Positions 26,772 through 34,989 of a stretch of DNA of 64,000 bases are shown here, piece after piece. The notes beneath the pieces are model-generated. The model was given only the letters and a program-made list of their open reading frames with translations. It was not told where the DNA came from and did no database searches. The stretch is from Jejuia rubra (GTDB lineage: Bacteria > Bacteroidota > Bacteroidia > Flavobacteriales > Flavobacteriaceae): NCBI RefSeq assembly GCF_042684665.1, contig NZ_JBHULY010000014.1, positions 65,603 to 129,602 of the forward strand, given 5' to 3'. The stretch's first letter is position 1; every line of letters starts with the position of its first letter. The translations under genes and the position numbers were made by a program.

Positions 26772-27698
26772 ATGGATTTAGTTAAAGAAATAAACCGCCT
26801 TAGAAAAGAGAAAAATGCCGTGATTTTAGCGCACTATTATCAAGTGGGCGAAATTCAGGATATAGCGGATTATGTAGGAGATAGTTTGGGATTATCCCAA
26901 AAAGCGGCCGAAACCGATGCTGATATCATCGTATTTGCGGGAGTGCATTTTATGGCCGAAACGGCTAAAATTCTAAATCCTTCAAAAACTGTAGTTTTGC
27001 CCGACTTGAATGCCGGGTGTTCGTTGGCCGATTCCTGTCCGCCGGAAGCTTTTGAGAAATTTACAAAGGCACATCCCGATCATGTGGTGATTACTTATGT
27101 AAATTGCTCGGCGGAAATAAAGGCATTGAGCGATATCGTGTGTACGTCTTCCAACGCACTTAAAATTGTAAACTCCATTCCAAAAGATACTCCGATAATA
27201 TTTGCACCAGATAAAAATTTAGGCAGATACATAATCAATGAAACAGGAAGGGATATGTTGTTATGGGATGGTAGCTGTATTGTTCATGAAGCCTTTTCCA
27301 TGGATAAATTAATTAAGCTCCATCAAAAATATCCTGACTATAAAATCATTGCGCACCCGGAATCGGAAACGCATATTTTGGATACCGCAACTTACATTGG
27401 TTCCACTTCGGGAATGATTAATTATGTGAAGGAGCATCAAGACCAAAAGTTTATCGTAGCTACCGAAGCGGGGATTTTGCACAAGATGCAACAGGAAATG
27501 CCCAATACGGAGTTGGTTCCAGCTCCTGCCAAGGAAGATAACACCTGCGCCTGTAGCGAGTGCCATTTTATGAAAATGAACACCCTTCAAAAATTACACG
27601 ACTGCCTATTGAACGAGTCGCCACAAATTGAGGTAGATCCGAACATAATTGAACGTGCCCTGTTGCCTATTGAGCGCATGTTGGAGCTTTCAAAATAA
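26772..27698 (+). CDS. nadA: Quinolinate synthase
   Basis: This 308-residue enzyme condenses iminoaspartate with dihydroxyacetone phosphate to quinolinate. The start [20 protein letters not shown] is highly typical. Cluster cysteines are expected at Cys83 ([11 protein letters not shown]), Cys169 ([11 protein letters not shown]) and one of Cys259/261/264 (CACSEC) for the 4Fe-4S site. Length matches compact NadA proteins. It stops 3 bp before nadB, which makes its substrate, so the two are co-transcribed. Confidence 0.95.
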   Translation: MDLVKEINRLRKEKNAVILAHYYQVGEIQDIADYVGDSLGLSQKAAETDADIIVFAGVHFMAETAKILNPSKTVVLPDLNAGCSLADSCPPEAFEKFTKAHPDHVVITYVNCSAEIKALSDIVCTSSNALKIVNSIPKDTPIIFAPDKNLGRYIINETGRDMLLWDGSCIVHEAFSMDKLIKLHQKYPDYKIIAHPESETHILDTATYIGSTSGMINYVKEHQDQKFIVATEAGILHKMQQEMPNTELVPAPAKEDNTCACSECHFMKMNTLQKLHDCLLNESPQIEVDPNIIERALLPIERMLELSK

Positions 27699-27701
27699 AT
27701 T

Positions 27702-29270
27702 ATGATTACAACTAACTATCTGGTTATTGGTTCCGGTATTGCCGGACTGACCTTTGCGGTGAAAATTGCAGAGGAGTTTCCAGATAGAAATGTGGTCATC
27801 GTTACCAAGGACAGTGAGGACGAATCCAATACCAAATACGCCCAAGGTGGTGTGGCCATTGTCTTGGACAAAGATCAAGATTCCTTCAAAAAACACATAA
27901 AGGACACCCTAGTTGCGGGCGATGGACTTTGCAAGGAAGAAGTGGTTGAGATGGTGGTAAAGGAAGGTCCACAGCGCCTAAAGGAACTGTTGTTGTGGGG
28001 CGCAAATTTTGACACGGACCCTGATGGTGAATTCAGCTTGGGAAAAGAGGGTGGCCATTCCGAATATCGCATCATCCATCACAAAGATATTACAGGTTAT
28101 GAAATTGAACGGGCATTGTTGACACGCGTGCATCAATTGCCGAATATCGAATTATTGCCATATCATTTTGCGATTGATTTGATAACGGATCACCACATTA
28201 AAGATTCTGAAGCAAAACCAGAAACCTGTTATGGTGCCTATGTGCTCAATCAAAAAACGGGATATATTTTTACAGTGAAGGCTGATAGTACGCTTTTGGC
28301 AACGGGTGGTATCGGCAAGGTTTACGGGCATACCACGAATCCAACAATTGCAACAGGTGATGGTATTGCCATGGCCTATCGTGCCAAAGCACGTATCAAG
28401 GATATGGAATTTGTGCAGTTCCACCCCACCGCAATGTACGATACCGAAGGCGGGTCTTCATTTTTGATTTCTGAAGCGGTGCGTGGATTTGGGGCATATC
28501 TTCGGAATAAAAAAGGCTATCGGTTTATGCCAGACTATGACGACCGGGCAGAGTTGGCTTCTCGGGATATTGTATCCCAAAGTATTGATAATGAATTGAA
28601 GAAGTCGGGAGATCCACACGTATTTTTGGACTGTACCCATTTGGATATCGACAAGTTTAAATCGCACTTCCCAAATATTTACGACAAATGTTTGGAGCGC
28701 CATATCAATATTGAAAAAGACTGGATCCCTGTTGTACCGGCCTCCCATTATTTGTGTGGCGGGATTAAGGTAAACAAAAAGGGAAAGACAACTATTGAAA
28801 ATTTATTTGCCTGCGGTGAATGCACTCGCACGGGATTGCATGGTGCCAACAGGTTGGCTTCAAACTCCCTATTGGAGGCCTTGGTCTACGCCCATAATAT
28901 TTACAGGTATCATTCAAAAAGGGAATTAGAACTCATAAATGTGGACATTCCCCTTTGGAATGAGGAAGGCACCGTTATACCCAAAGAACATGTGCTGATT
29001 GAACATAATTTGCATGAATTGCAGGCGCTGATGCGCGATTATGTAGGTATTGTTAGAAATAATGCCAGGCTAAAACGAGCCATAAGGCGTTTGGATGTGA
29101 TTTATAATGAAGTCGAGGACCTGTACCGCGAATCCAAAGTCACCACCTCATTGTGCGAACTGCGGAATATGATTAACGTTGCCCACTTAATTATTCAGCA
29201 GTCCTTGGATCGGAAGGAAAATAAGGGAGGCTATTTTAATAGTGATAATATTGAGGTGGTAATAGGTTAA
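27702..29270 (+). CDS. nadB: L-aspartate oxidase
   Basis: This 522-residue flavoprotein oxidises L-aspartate to iminoaspartate, the substrate of NadA. The FAD-binding GSGIAGLTFA is at residues 10-19. The active-site blocks TKYAQGGVAIV, EFVQFHPTAMYD and HYLCGGI follow, then GECTRTGLHGANRLASNSL near residue 375. The C-terminal helical domain is complete. It forms an operon with nadA. No nadC is seen in the window. Confidence 0.95.
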   Translation: MITTNYLVIGSGIAGLTFAVKIAEEFPDRNVVIVTKDSEDESNTKYAQGGVAIVLDKDQDSFKKHIKDTLVAGDGLCKEEVVEMVVKEGPQRLKELLLWGANFDTDPDGEFSLGKEGGHSEYRIIHHKDITGYEIERALLTRVHQLPNIELLPYHFAIDLITDHHIKDSEAKPETCYGAYVLNQKTGYIFTVKADSTLLATGGIGKVYGHTTNPTIATGDGIAMAYRAKARIKDMEFVQFHPTAMYDTEGGSSFLISEAVRGFGAYLRNKKGYRFMPDYDDRAELASRDIVSQSIDNELKKSGDPHVFLDCTHLDIDKFKSHFPNIYDKCLERHINIEKDWIPVVPASHYLCGGIKVNKKGKTTIENLFACGECTRTGLHGANRLASNSLLEALVYAHNIYRYHSKRELELINVDIPLWNEEGTVIPKEHVLIEHNLHELQALMRDYVGIVRNNARLKRAIRRLDVIYNEVEDLYRESKVTTSLCELRNMINVAHLIIQQSLDRKENKGGYFNSDNIEVVIG

Positions 29271-29298
29271 GTTTACCCTTTGTGATATTTTGAGAGAA

Positions 29299-30039
29299 AT
29301 GAGAAGTTTTTTGATAATTTTTCTTCTAGTTCTTAATTCATGTAATTCTGATAAAATTAGCAAAGCTGAATTGGACGCCTTTTCCGATATTGAAATTCAG
29401 TTTTGGACAGGAGATGAAAGAATTGTATTTCACTCAATGGATATTCTTAAAAGAGGTGGAAATATAAGAGCAATAAAAAAAAGTCCGCACTATTATTATG
29501 GCTCTGGGATGGACTCGACTTGGACAATTGAAATTGTGAAGTCGGACTTAAGATTAATCACTGAGTTTGTTAATAGGGCAAGAACAATTAAAGACACATG
29601 TTTGTTCAATTCTTCTTCAATTGACTACTACAATATTAAAACGAACGGGGAAGAAATAAAAATTGTTGGAAATTGTGATTGGAAAGGAATAGATTATGAC
29701 AGTTTAGAGCATAAAATTTTTGAAGACAAATTCATCGAATTAAAACGAAAACGCGAAATCGTTGCTGATTCTTTGGCAAATAGTTTCTTAGGAGTCTGGG
29801 ATGTTTCGGGTTGGGAAAACGGAGTTCTCAAAAATCGGAATATTCTTCTAACAAGAACAACTGCTAGCGAACCCAAAATTGAAGGGCGCTTTCGTTGGAC
29901 TTTTGATGGAATAAAGGCGTCAGAATTCAAGAAAAAATTGGATATTGATGAAGGAAGTACTTTGATAGAAATTGGAGCTTCAACATACAAAGTGCTACAT
30001 GTTGAAAATAATAAAATCGCACTAAGATATCTGTGGTAA
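29299..30039 (+). CDS. Lipoprotein, function unknown
   Basis: This 246-residue protein starts at ATG 29299 with a lipoprotein signal (MRSFLIIFLLVLNSC). An in-frame TTG lies 9 bp upstream. The mature part has two halves. The first (to about 150) contains EIQFWTGDERIVFHSM and a possible Cys pair. The second (165-246) resembles a small lipocalin-like or META-like barrel (FLGVWDVSGWENG, EGRFRWTFDG, IALRYLW). I recognise no family. It is 28 bp after nadB but codon use is more AT-rich, so it may be a lineage-specific insertion. Confidence 0.6.
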   Translation: MRSFLIIFLLVLNSCNSDKISKAELDAFSDIEIQFWTGDERIVFHSMDILKRGGNIRAIKKSPHYYYGSGMDSTWTIEIVKSDLRLITEFVNRARTIKDTCLFNSSSIDYYNIKTNGEEIKIVGNCDWKGIDYDSLEHKIFEDKFIELKRKREIVADSLANSFLGVWDVSGWENGVLKNRNILLTRTTASEPKIEGRFRWTFDGIKASEFKKKLDIDEGSTLIEIGASTYKVLHVENNKIALRYLW

Positions 30040-30078
30040 ATACTAGAAATAGGGCAGTTAGAAATTCTACAAAACAAA

Positions 30079-30106
30079 AAAAGGTGCTTCCCTCAAAGCA
30101 CCTTTT
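30079..30106. terminator. Bidirectional terminator between the lipoprotein gene and ssb
   Basis: The stem AAAAGGTGCTT / AAGCACCTTTT has a 6-base loop and lies between convergent genes. T-tracts are present in both directions. Confidence 0.85.
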
Positions 30107-30127
30107 CGTTTTGGGCAAAAAAAGATT

Positions 30128-30460
30128 TTACTTGCTCAGCATCAATAATTCGTTGCAAATTACTTCGGTTACATAGCGTTTTTCGCCAGCTGAGTTTTCA
30201 TAACTTCTATTGGTTAGCTTGCCTTCAATGGCAATTTCTTTTCCTTTAGAAATGTAGTTTTCTACTACGTTTACCAATCCACCTTTAACAACAACATTGT
30301 GCCAGTAGGAGCGCTCAACTTTGTTGCCATTTTTGTCCTTGTAACTATCATCCGTGGCAATTGAAAATTTAGCCAATTTGTTACCATTGGAAAAGTTAAT
30401 AATTTCTGGATCTTGTCCTAATCTTCCAATCAACTGTACTTTGTTTCTAAGTGCGTTCAT
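30128..30460 (-). CDS. ssb: Single-stranded DNA-binding protein (short form)
   Basis: This 110-residue protein is one OB-fold of the SSB family: NKVQLIGRLGQDPEI, KLAKFSIATDDSY, SYWHNVVVKGGLVNVVENYI, KGKEIAIEGKLTNRSYE. It lacks the acidic C-terminal tail that recruits partners in standard SSB and ends LLMLSK. It is thus more likely a secondary SSB used in uptake, transfer or repair than the replicative one. It is monocistronic. Confidence 0.9.
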   Translation of the reverse strand: MNALRNKVQLIGRLGQDPEIINFSNGNKLAKFSIATDDSYKDKNGNKVERSYWHNVVVKGGLVNVVENYISKGKEIAIEGKLTNRSYENSAGEKRYVTEVICNELLMLSK

Positions 30461-30568
30461 AATTTTAAATTTTATTGTTTAACAGTTAATACCATTGAAC
30501 CTTCATTGATTCAACACTGCAAATATGAAACAGCATCAAAAGTTTATTCGGTTATTACACGTTTAAAT

Positions 30569-30599
30569 TCGTTTGTAAACATTTGTAGTCGTTTGTAAA
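30569..30599. repeat. Two TCGTTTGTAAA repeats, 20 bp apart, upstream of ssb
   Basis: TCGTTTGTAAA occurs at 30569-30579 and 30589-30599, exactly two helical turns apart. A TTTGTAG half-copy lies between and a CGTTTAAA variant just before. They lie 110-140 bp upstream of the ssb ATG. Tandem binding on one face of the DNA is a natural reading, but the factor is unknown. Confidence 0.45.
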
Positions 30600-30793
30600 T
30601 GGATAATATTCCCCTACACCAGGGCATCTATACACGTGTTACCACAAGATTGAAAATAGATTTCATAAAACGGAAAAATCCGGTTTTTTTCTGTGAAGTA
30701 TGCAATTTGTCCGACCGTCTTTCCCTTGTCGCTAACTTGGTGATATATCCCTAACACCATGATTCTAGGTGCTGGTAAGAAAACCCGAATATG
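30600..30793. other. Noncoding stretch between ssb and pckA
   Basis: Part of a 388-bp gap between the ssb start and the pckA stop. It holds a short CGGAAAAATCCGG hairpin followed by seven T residues (about 30674-30692), weakly terminator-like on the plus strand, and a 51-codon frame (30599-30754) that I cannot support as a gene. Confidence 0.4.
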
Positions 30794-30816
30794 AAAAAAG
30801 CACCATAACTATGGTG
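30794..30816 (-). terminator. Terminator of pckA
   Basis: On the minus strand CACCAT-AGTT-ATGGTG forms a tight hairpin followed by C and six T residues, 33 bp after the pckA stop. Confidence 0.75.
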
Positions 30817-30848
30817 TTGCTAAAACTTATAAAAATTAGCTAGCATGG

Positions 30849-32444
30849 TTAAAACCCATATCGCTGAGGACCTCCTCTTCTAATTTCCTCCGAGCAGTGT
30901 TCTTCAAACTTTTTAAAGTTGTGACGAAAGGCGTTCGTCAATTTAAAAGCCATAGTGTAATACGCTTCGTCGTCATTCCAAGTCTGCCTTGGACTCAGTA
31001 CGCTAGTTGGTACTCCCGGACAAGTTCGCGGTTGTGCCACACCAAACACGGAGTGGATATGGTAATCGTCGTAATTGTATAATCCTAATTTCCCATCCAA
31101 TACCGCCTTTATCATGGCTCGGGTGTATTTCAATTCCATTCGCTTTCCAACACCGTAAGGACCTCCTGTCCAACCAGTATTTACAAGCCATACATTCACT
31201 CCGGCCTCAATCATTTTTTTGCTTAACATTTCGGCATACTTTGCTGGATGCAGGGGCATAAAAGGCGCGCCGAAACAGGCCGAAAACGAAGGCACAGGCT
31301 CTTTTACTCCAGCTTCGGTCCCTGCTACTTTTGCAGTATAGCCCGAAATAAAATGATAGGCCGCCTGACTTGGTGTTAATTTTGAAATTGGAGGTATCAC
31401 TCCGAAAGCATCCGCCGTTAAAAAGAAAATATTTTTAGGGTTTTTACCCAAGGAAGGTTCTTTGATATTTTCAATATGATGAATCGGGTAGCTTACTCTT
31501 GTGTTTTGAGTAATTGAGGTGTCTTCAAAATCGACATTTCCCTTTTCATCTAAAATCACATTTTCCAGAATGGCACCTTTTTTAATGGCATTATAAATTT
31601 CAGGTTCCTGTTCCGCAGATAGGTTAATGACTTTTGCGTAGCAACCTCCTTCAAAATTGAAGATTACATCTTCATTGGTCCAGCCATGCTCATCATCTCC
31701 TATAAGGCTCCTATGGGGATCAGTAGAAAGCGTTGTTTTTCCAGTACCCGACAGCCCAAAGAAAACAGCCGTATCCCCATCGGGGCCAACATTGGCACTA
31801 CAGTGCATCGGCATGGTGTTTTTGTCAACAGGAAGAATAAAATTTAAGGCCGAAAAAATACCTTTCTTAATTTCACCCGTATAACCCGTACCTCCAATCA
31901 AGGCAATTTTTTTTGTGAAATTTAGAATGGCGAAATTATGTTGCCTAGTACCATCCACGGCCGCATCGGCTTTAAATCCTGGGGCATTCACTACGGTCCA
32001 TTCTTCCTCAAAATTTTCCAATTCTTCTTCTGAAGGACGCAAAAACATATTATAGGCAAACTGATTACTCCAGGGATATTCATTAATGACTCGGATGTTC
32101 AATTTATAATTGGTGTCCGCACAAGCATAACAATCGCGTACAAAAACTTCTTTTTCCGAAAGGTAATCTACCACTTTCTCATAAAGCTTATCAAACTTTT
32201 CCGGACTAAACGGAATATTGATATCTCCCCACCAAACTTTATCTTTAGTAACAGCATCCTTAACGATGAATCTATCCTTTGGGGAGCGACCAGTAAATTC
32301 ACCCGTTTTCACCGCCAAGGCTCCTGATGACGCTTCAACCCCCTGCCCTTTTTCAATCGTTATCCGATGTAGCTCATCGGGCGATAATTGATAGTTGACC
32401 TTTGCATTTTTAATGCCATAATTCGCTAAAGAAATTCGTTTCAT
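30849..32444 (-). CDS. pckA: Phosphoenolpyruvate carboxykinase (ATP)
   Basis: This 531-residue enzyme converts oxaloacetate to phosphoenolpyruvate, the gluconeogenic counterpart of Ppc. The P-loop GLSGTGKTTLS, the substrate-binding TGEFTGRSPKDRF and the metal site FGVIPPISKL are present. An upstream in-frame start at 32465 would add seven residues; the ATG at 32444 (MKRISLANYGI) fits the family start better. It is monocistronic, with a terminator after it and a -7 element before it. Confidence 0.95.
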   Translation of the reverse strand: MKRISLANYGIKNAKVNYQLSPDELHRITIEKGQGVEASSGALAVKTGEFTGRSPKDRFIVKDAVTKDKVWWGDINIPFSPEKFDKLYEKVVDYLSEKEVFVRDCYACADTNYKLNIRVINEYPWSNQFAYNMFLRPSEEELENFEEEWTVVNAPGFKADAAVDGTRQHNFAILNFTKKIALIGGTGYTGEIKKGIFSALNFILPVDKNTMPMHCSANVGPDGDTAVFFGLSGTGKTTLSTDPHRSLIGDDEHGWTNEDVIFNFEGGCYAKVINLSAEQEPEIYNAIKKGAILENVILDEKGNVDFEDTSITQNTRVSYPIHHIENIKEPSLGKNPKNIFFLTADAFGVIPPISKLTPSQAAYHFISGYTAKVAGTEAGVKEPVPSFSACFGAPFMPLHPAKYAEMLSKKMIEAGVNVWLVNTGWTGGPYGVGKRMELKYTRAMIKAVLDGKLGLYNYDDYHIHSVFGVAQPRTCPGVPTSVLSPRQTWNDDEAYYTMAFKLTNAFRHNFKKFEEHCSEEIRRGGPQRYGF

Positions 32445-32492
32445 AACAAAATTTAAGTTCGCCAAAATATTTCAGTGAAAATAATTATTGCG

Positions 32493-32500
32493 CAAAAATA
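32493..32500 (-). promoter_or_regulatory. Candidate -7 element for pckA
   Basis: The minus strand reads TATTTTTG, matching TAnnTTTG, 48 bp before the chosen ATG. A -33 TTG is not found at the usual spacing. Confidence 0.4.
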
Positions 32501-32538
32501 TGATAATTATTTATACTGAAATTATAATATTCTTATTT

Positions 32539-32925
32539 TTAGGGTCTATATTTTATGAAATTAACAAATATTAACACCCAAGCCATGATCAGTAATAAAC
32601 CTCCTATTGGTGTAATGAATGCTATTGTTTTAAAATCGAAAGCCGAAAGTGAGTTTGTTGCCAGACCATAAATTGAACCCGAAAAAAATACAATTCCAGC
32701 TAAAACTAAATAAAAAATAGCAGTTTTGAATTTTGACGCCACTTTTTTTGAACCACCAACGAATAAAAGCAATAAAGCATGATACATTTGATAGCGCACG
32801 CCTGTTTCAAAAGTTTGAATGGCCTCGTCAGAAATCAGGGATTTCAAACCATGAGCCCCAAAAGCACCCAAAACAACGGAAAGCAAACCAAGGATGGATG
32901 CTATAACTAATATTTTTCTATCCAT
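32539..32925 (-). CDS. DUF423 membrane protein
   Basis: This 128-residue protein has four hydrophobic helices and the conserved DUF423 start (ILGLLSVVLGAFGAHGLK) with the VRYQMYHALLLL segment. A FFSGSIYGLA motif follows near residue 80. These small inner-membrane proteins (YwdK/YgdD type) have no established function. It is divergent from the saccharopine dehydrogenase-like gene 46 bp away. Confidence 0.88.
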   Translation of the reverse strand: MDRKILVIASILGLLSVVLGAFGAHGLKSLISDEAIQTFETGVRYQMYHALLLLFVGGSKKVASKFKTAIFYLVLAGIVFFSGSIYGLATNSLSAFDFKTIAFITPIGGLLLIMAWVLIFVNFIKYRP

Positions 32926-32947
32926 TTAATTTCTTAATTTACATCAA

Positions 32948-32955
32948 CAAATCTA
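32948..32955 (-). promoter_or_regulatory. Candidate -7 element for the DUF423 gene
   Basis: The minus strand reads TAGATTTG, matching TAnnTTTG, 22 bp before the ATG in a 46-bp divergent gap. No -33 TTG is at standard spacing. Confidence 0.3.
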
Positions 32956-32971
32956 GTTAACAAAAAACAAT

Positions 32972-34336
32972 ATGCGAAAGATTTTAATCATCGGTTTTGG
33001 AAAGTCCTCCCCGTATCTTTTGAAATATCTTTTGGATAAATCAAAAACCGAGCAGTTACATATCACTGTGGCAGATGTAGATATTAAAAGGGCAAAATCC
33101 CTTATAGGCAAACATCCCAATACTAATGTTGTTTCGCTCGACATATTTAATGCCGATGAGCGTGAAAAACTGATTAAAGCCTGCGACATCGTTGTATCGA
33201 TGCTACCTGCACGATTTCACATCACCATCGCCAAAGATTGCATCACCTTTAAAAAACATATGGTGACGGCCTCCTACGTAAGTCAGGAAATACATGCCCT
33301 ACATAACGAAGCAGTTGCAAAAAACATCATTTTAATGAATGAAATAGGTGTTGATCCTGGCATAGATCATATGAGCGCCATGCAGGTTTTGAATGATATT
33401 CGCTCAAAAGGGGGCAGTATCATTTTATTTGAATCCTTCACTGGGGGTTTGATAGCTCCCGAAAGCGATAACAATTTATGGAACTATAAATTCACATGGA
33501 ATCCTAGAAACGTGGTTACGGCTGGGCAAGGGGGCACTGCGAAATTTATACAAGAAGGCGCTTATAAATACATTCCCTACCAACGCCTATTTAGGCGAAC
33601 CGAATTTTTAGACATTGAAGGTTATGGCAGATTTGAAGCCTATGCCAACCGGGATTCCTTAAAATATCAAAATGTCTATGGACTTGGCGACACTAAGACA
33701 CTTTACCGCGGCACAATGCGCCGGGTAGGCTTTAGTCGGGCTTGGCATATTTTTGTAATGTTGGGGATGACCGATGACAGCTATACTATTGAAGATAGTG
33801 AGAATATGAGCTACCGAGATTTTACCAATGCATTTTTGCATTACAGCCATAAAGATTCCGTGGAACTAAAATTGAGGCACGAACTAAAAATAGACCAGGA
33901 CGATATTGTTTGGGACAAACTGGTGGAACTGGATATTTTCAATCCGGATAAAAAAGTGGGGCTTAAAAATGCTACCCCGGCACAAATCCTTCAAAAGATA
34001 TTGATGGACAGTTGGACCTTACATCAGGACGATAAGGATATGATTGTGATGTACCACAAGTTCGGCTACGAACTTAACGGAAAAAAACGCCAAATAGATG
34101 CCAATATGGTTGTTATTGGAGAAGACCAAACTTATACGGCCATGGCAAAAACTGTAGGGCTCCCTGTGGCAATGGCAGTATTGGCCATTCTGAACGGCAA
34201 TATCACTACCCCTGGTGTACAAATCCCAATTACCAAAGAGATTTACAACCCTATTTTGAACGAATTGAAAACCTTTGGGATTTCATTCAGAGAGAAAGAA
34301 TTGCCTTACCTTGGCTATAACCCATTAAATGACTAG
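32972..34336 (+). CDS. Saccharopine dehydrogenase family protein
   Basis: This 454-residue protein has an N-terminal Rossmann domain (ILIIGFGKSSPYLLKYL; VADVDIKRA; CDIVVSMLPA) and the saccharopine reductase core (NEIGVDPGIDHMSAMQVL, SFTGGLIAPESDNN). It probably catalyses an NAD(P)-linked reaction on a lysine- or carboxyspermidine-like substrate. Carboxynorspermidine synthase and saccharopine dehydrogenase share this fold, so the substrate stays open. An Lrp-type regulator lies 100 bp downstream, which is consistent with amino-acid metabolism. Confidence 0.85.
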   Translation: MRKILIIGFGKSSPYLLKYLLDKSKTEQLHITVADVDIKRAKSLIGKHPNTNVVSLDIFNADEREKLIKACDIVVSMLPARFHITIAKDCITFKKHMVTASYVSQEIHALHNEAVAKNIILMNEIGVDPGIDHMSAMQVLNDIRSKGGSIILFESFTGGLIAPESDNNLWNYKFTWNPRNVVTAGQGGTAKFIQEGAYKYIPYQRLFRRTEFLDIEGYGRFEAYANRDSLKYQNVYGLGDTKTLYRGTMRRVGFSRAWHIFVMLGMTDDSYTIEDSENMSYRDFTNAFLHYSHKDSVELKLRHELKIDQDDIVWDKLVELDIFNPDKKVGLKNATPAQILQKILMDSWTLHQDDKDMIVMYHKFGYELNGKKRQIDANMVVIGEDQTYTAMAKTVGLPVAMAVLAILNGNITTPGVQIPITKEIYNPILNELKTFGISFREKELPYLGYNPLND

Positions 34337-34409
34337 ATATTTTTGAAGTTTGGTTTCGTATCGCATTAAGCATAGAGCTTATTTTTATTCCTAATTGAAA
34401 TCAAATGAT

Positions 34410-34417
34410 TACTTTTG
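34410..34417 (+). promoter_or_regulatory. Candidate -7 element for the Lrp gene
   Basis: TACTTTTG matches TAnnTTTG, 20 bp before the ATG. The nearest TTG (34395-34397) is only 12 bp upstream, short of the usual spacing. Confidence 0.35.
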
Positions 34418-34437
34418 CCTTTTAATCCATAAGCTAA

Positions 34438-34905
34438 ATGAAGAAAAAAGACCAACTAACCACCATTGACGGCATCGACAAGAAAATCCTTAGAACTCTA
34501 ATGGATGACGCCAGAACACCTATTTTGGAAATTGCTAGAAACGTAGGCATTTCTGGTGCGGCCATTCACCAGCGTCTTCGTAAATTGGAAAAATCTGGGC
34601 TAATTGCAGGCTCAAAATTTGAAGTAAACCCAGAAGTTTTAGGCTTTGACACGATGGGCTTCGTAGGCGTATATTTTGATAAGGCTGCCGATGCCCCTAT
34701 GATTATAAAATTACTGCAACGCGTTCCTGAAGTTTTGGAATGCCACTACACTACAGGCAATTGGAACGTATTTCTAAAAGTACTTTGCAAAAGCAACGAC
34801 CACTTGATGAAAGTACTCAATACCATTCAAGAAATTAGCGGGGTTTCTAGAACTGAAACTTTTATTTCGTTATCCGAGCTATTCCATCGACAGATTAAGA
34901 TTTAA
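34438..34905 (+). CDS. Lrp/AsnC-family transcriptional regulator
   Basis: This 155-residue regulator has an N-terminal helix-turn-helix (IDGIDKKILRTLMDDARTPI then IARNVGISGAAIHQRLRKLE, to about residue 65). The C-terminal RAM effector domain follows (GFVGVYFDKAAD, VLECHYTTGNWNVFLKVLC). Such proteins form octamers and sense amino acids. The ligand is unknown. It stands between the saccharopine dehydrogenase-like gene and the convergent glyS and has its own terminator. Confidence 0.93.
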   Translation: MKKKDQLTTIDGIDKKILRTLMDDARTPILEIARNVGISGAAIHQRLRKLEKSGLIAGSKFEVNPEVLGFDTMGFVGVYFDKAADAPMIIKLLQRVPEVLECHYTTGNWNVFLKVLCKSNDHLMKVLNTIQEISGVSRTETFISLSELFHRQIKI

Positions 34906-34908
34906 ATT

Positions 34909-34942
34909 AAAAAATCCCAAACTTATAGGTTTGGGATTTTTT
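34909..34942. terminator. Terminator after the Lrp gene
   Basis: The perfect 14-bp stem AAAAAATCCCAAAC / GTTTGGGATTTTTT has a 6-base loop. It starts 4 bp after the lrp stop and has a T-tract in both directions, so it may also back up glyS. Confidence 0.9.
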
Positions 34943-34989
34943 ATGCTTTAAAATCTGATCCCGACCAGTCGGAACCGCTTTCTTAGGAA

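Noticed and set aside
30599..30754. 51-codon frame in the ssb/pckA gap
   Set aside because: It starts inside the second TCGTTTGTAAA repeat, has no motif and crosses a hairpin with a T-tract; likely chance.
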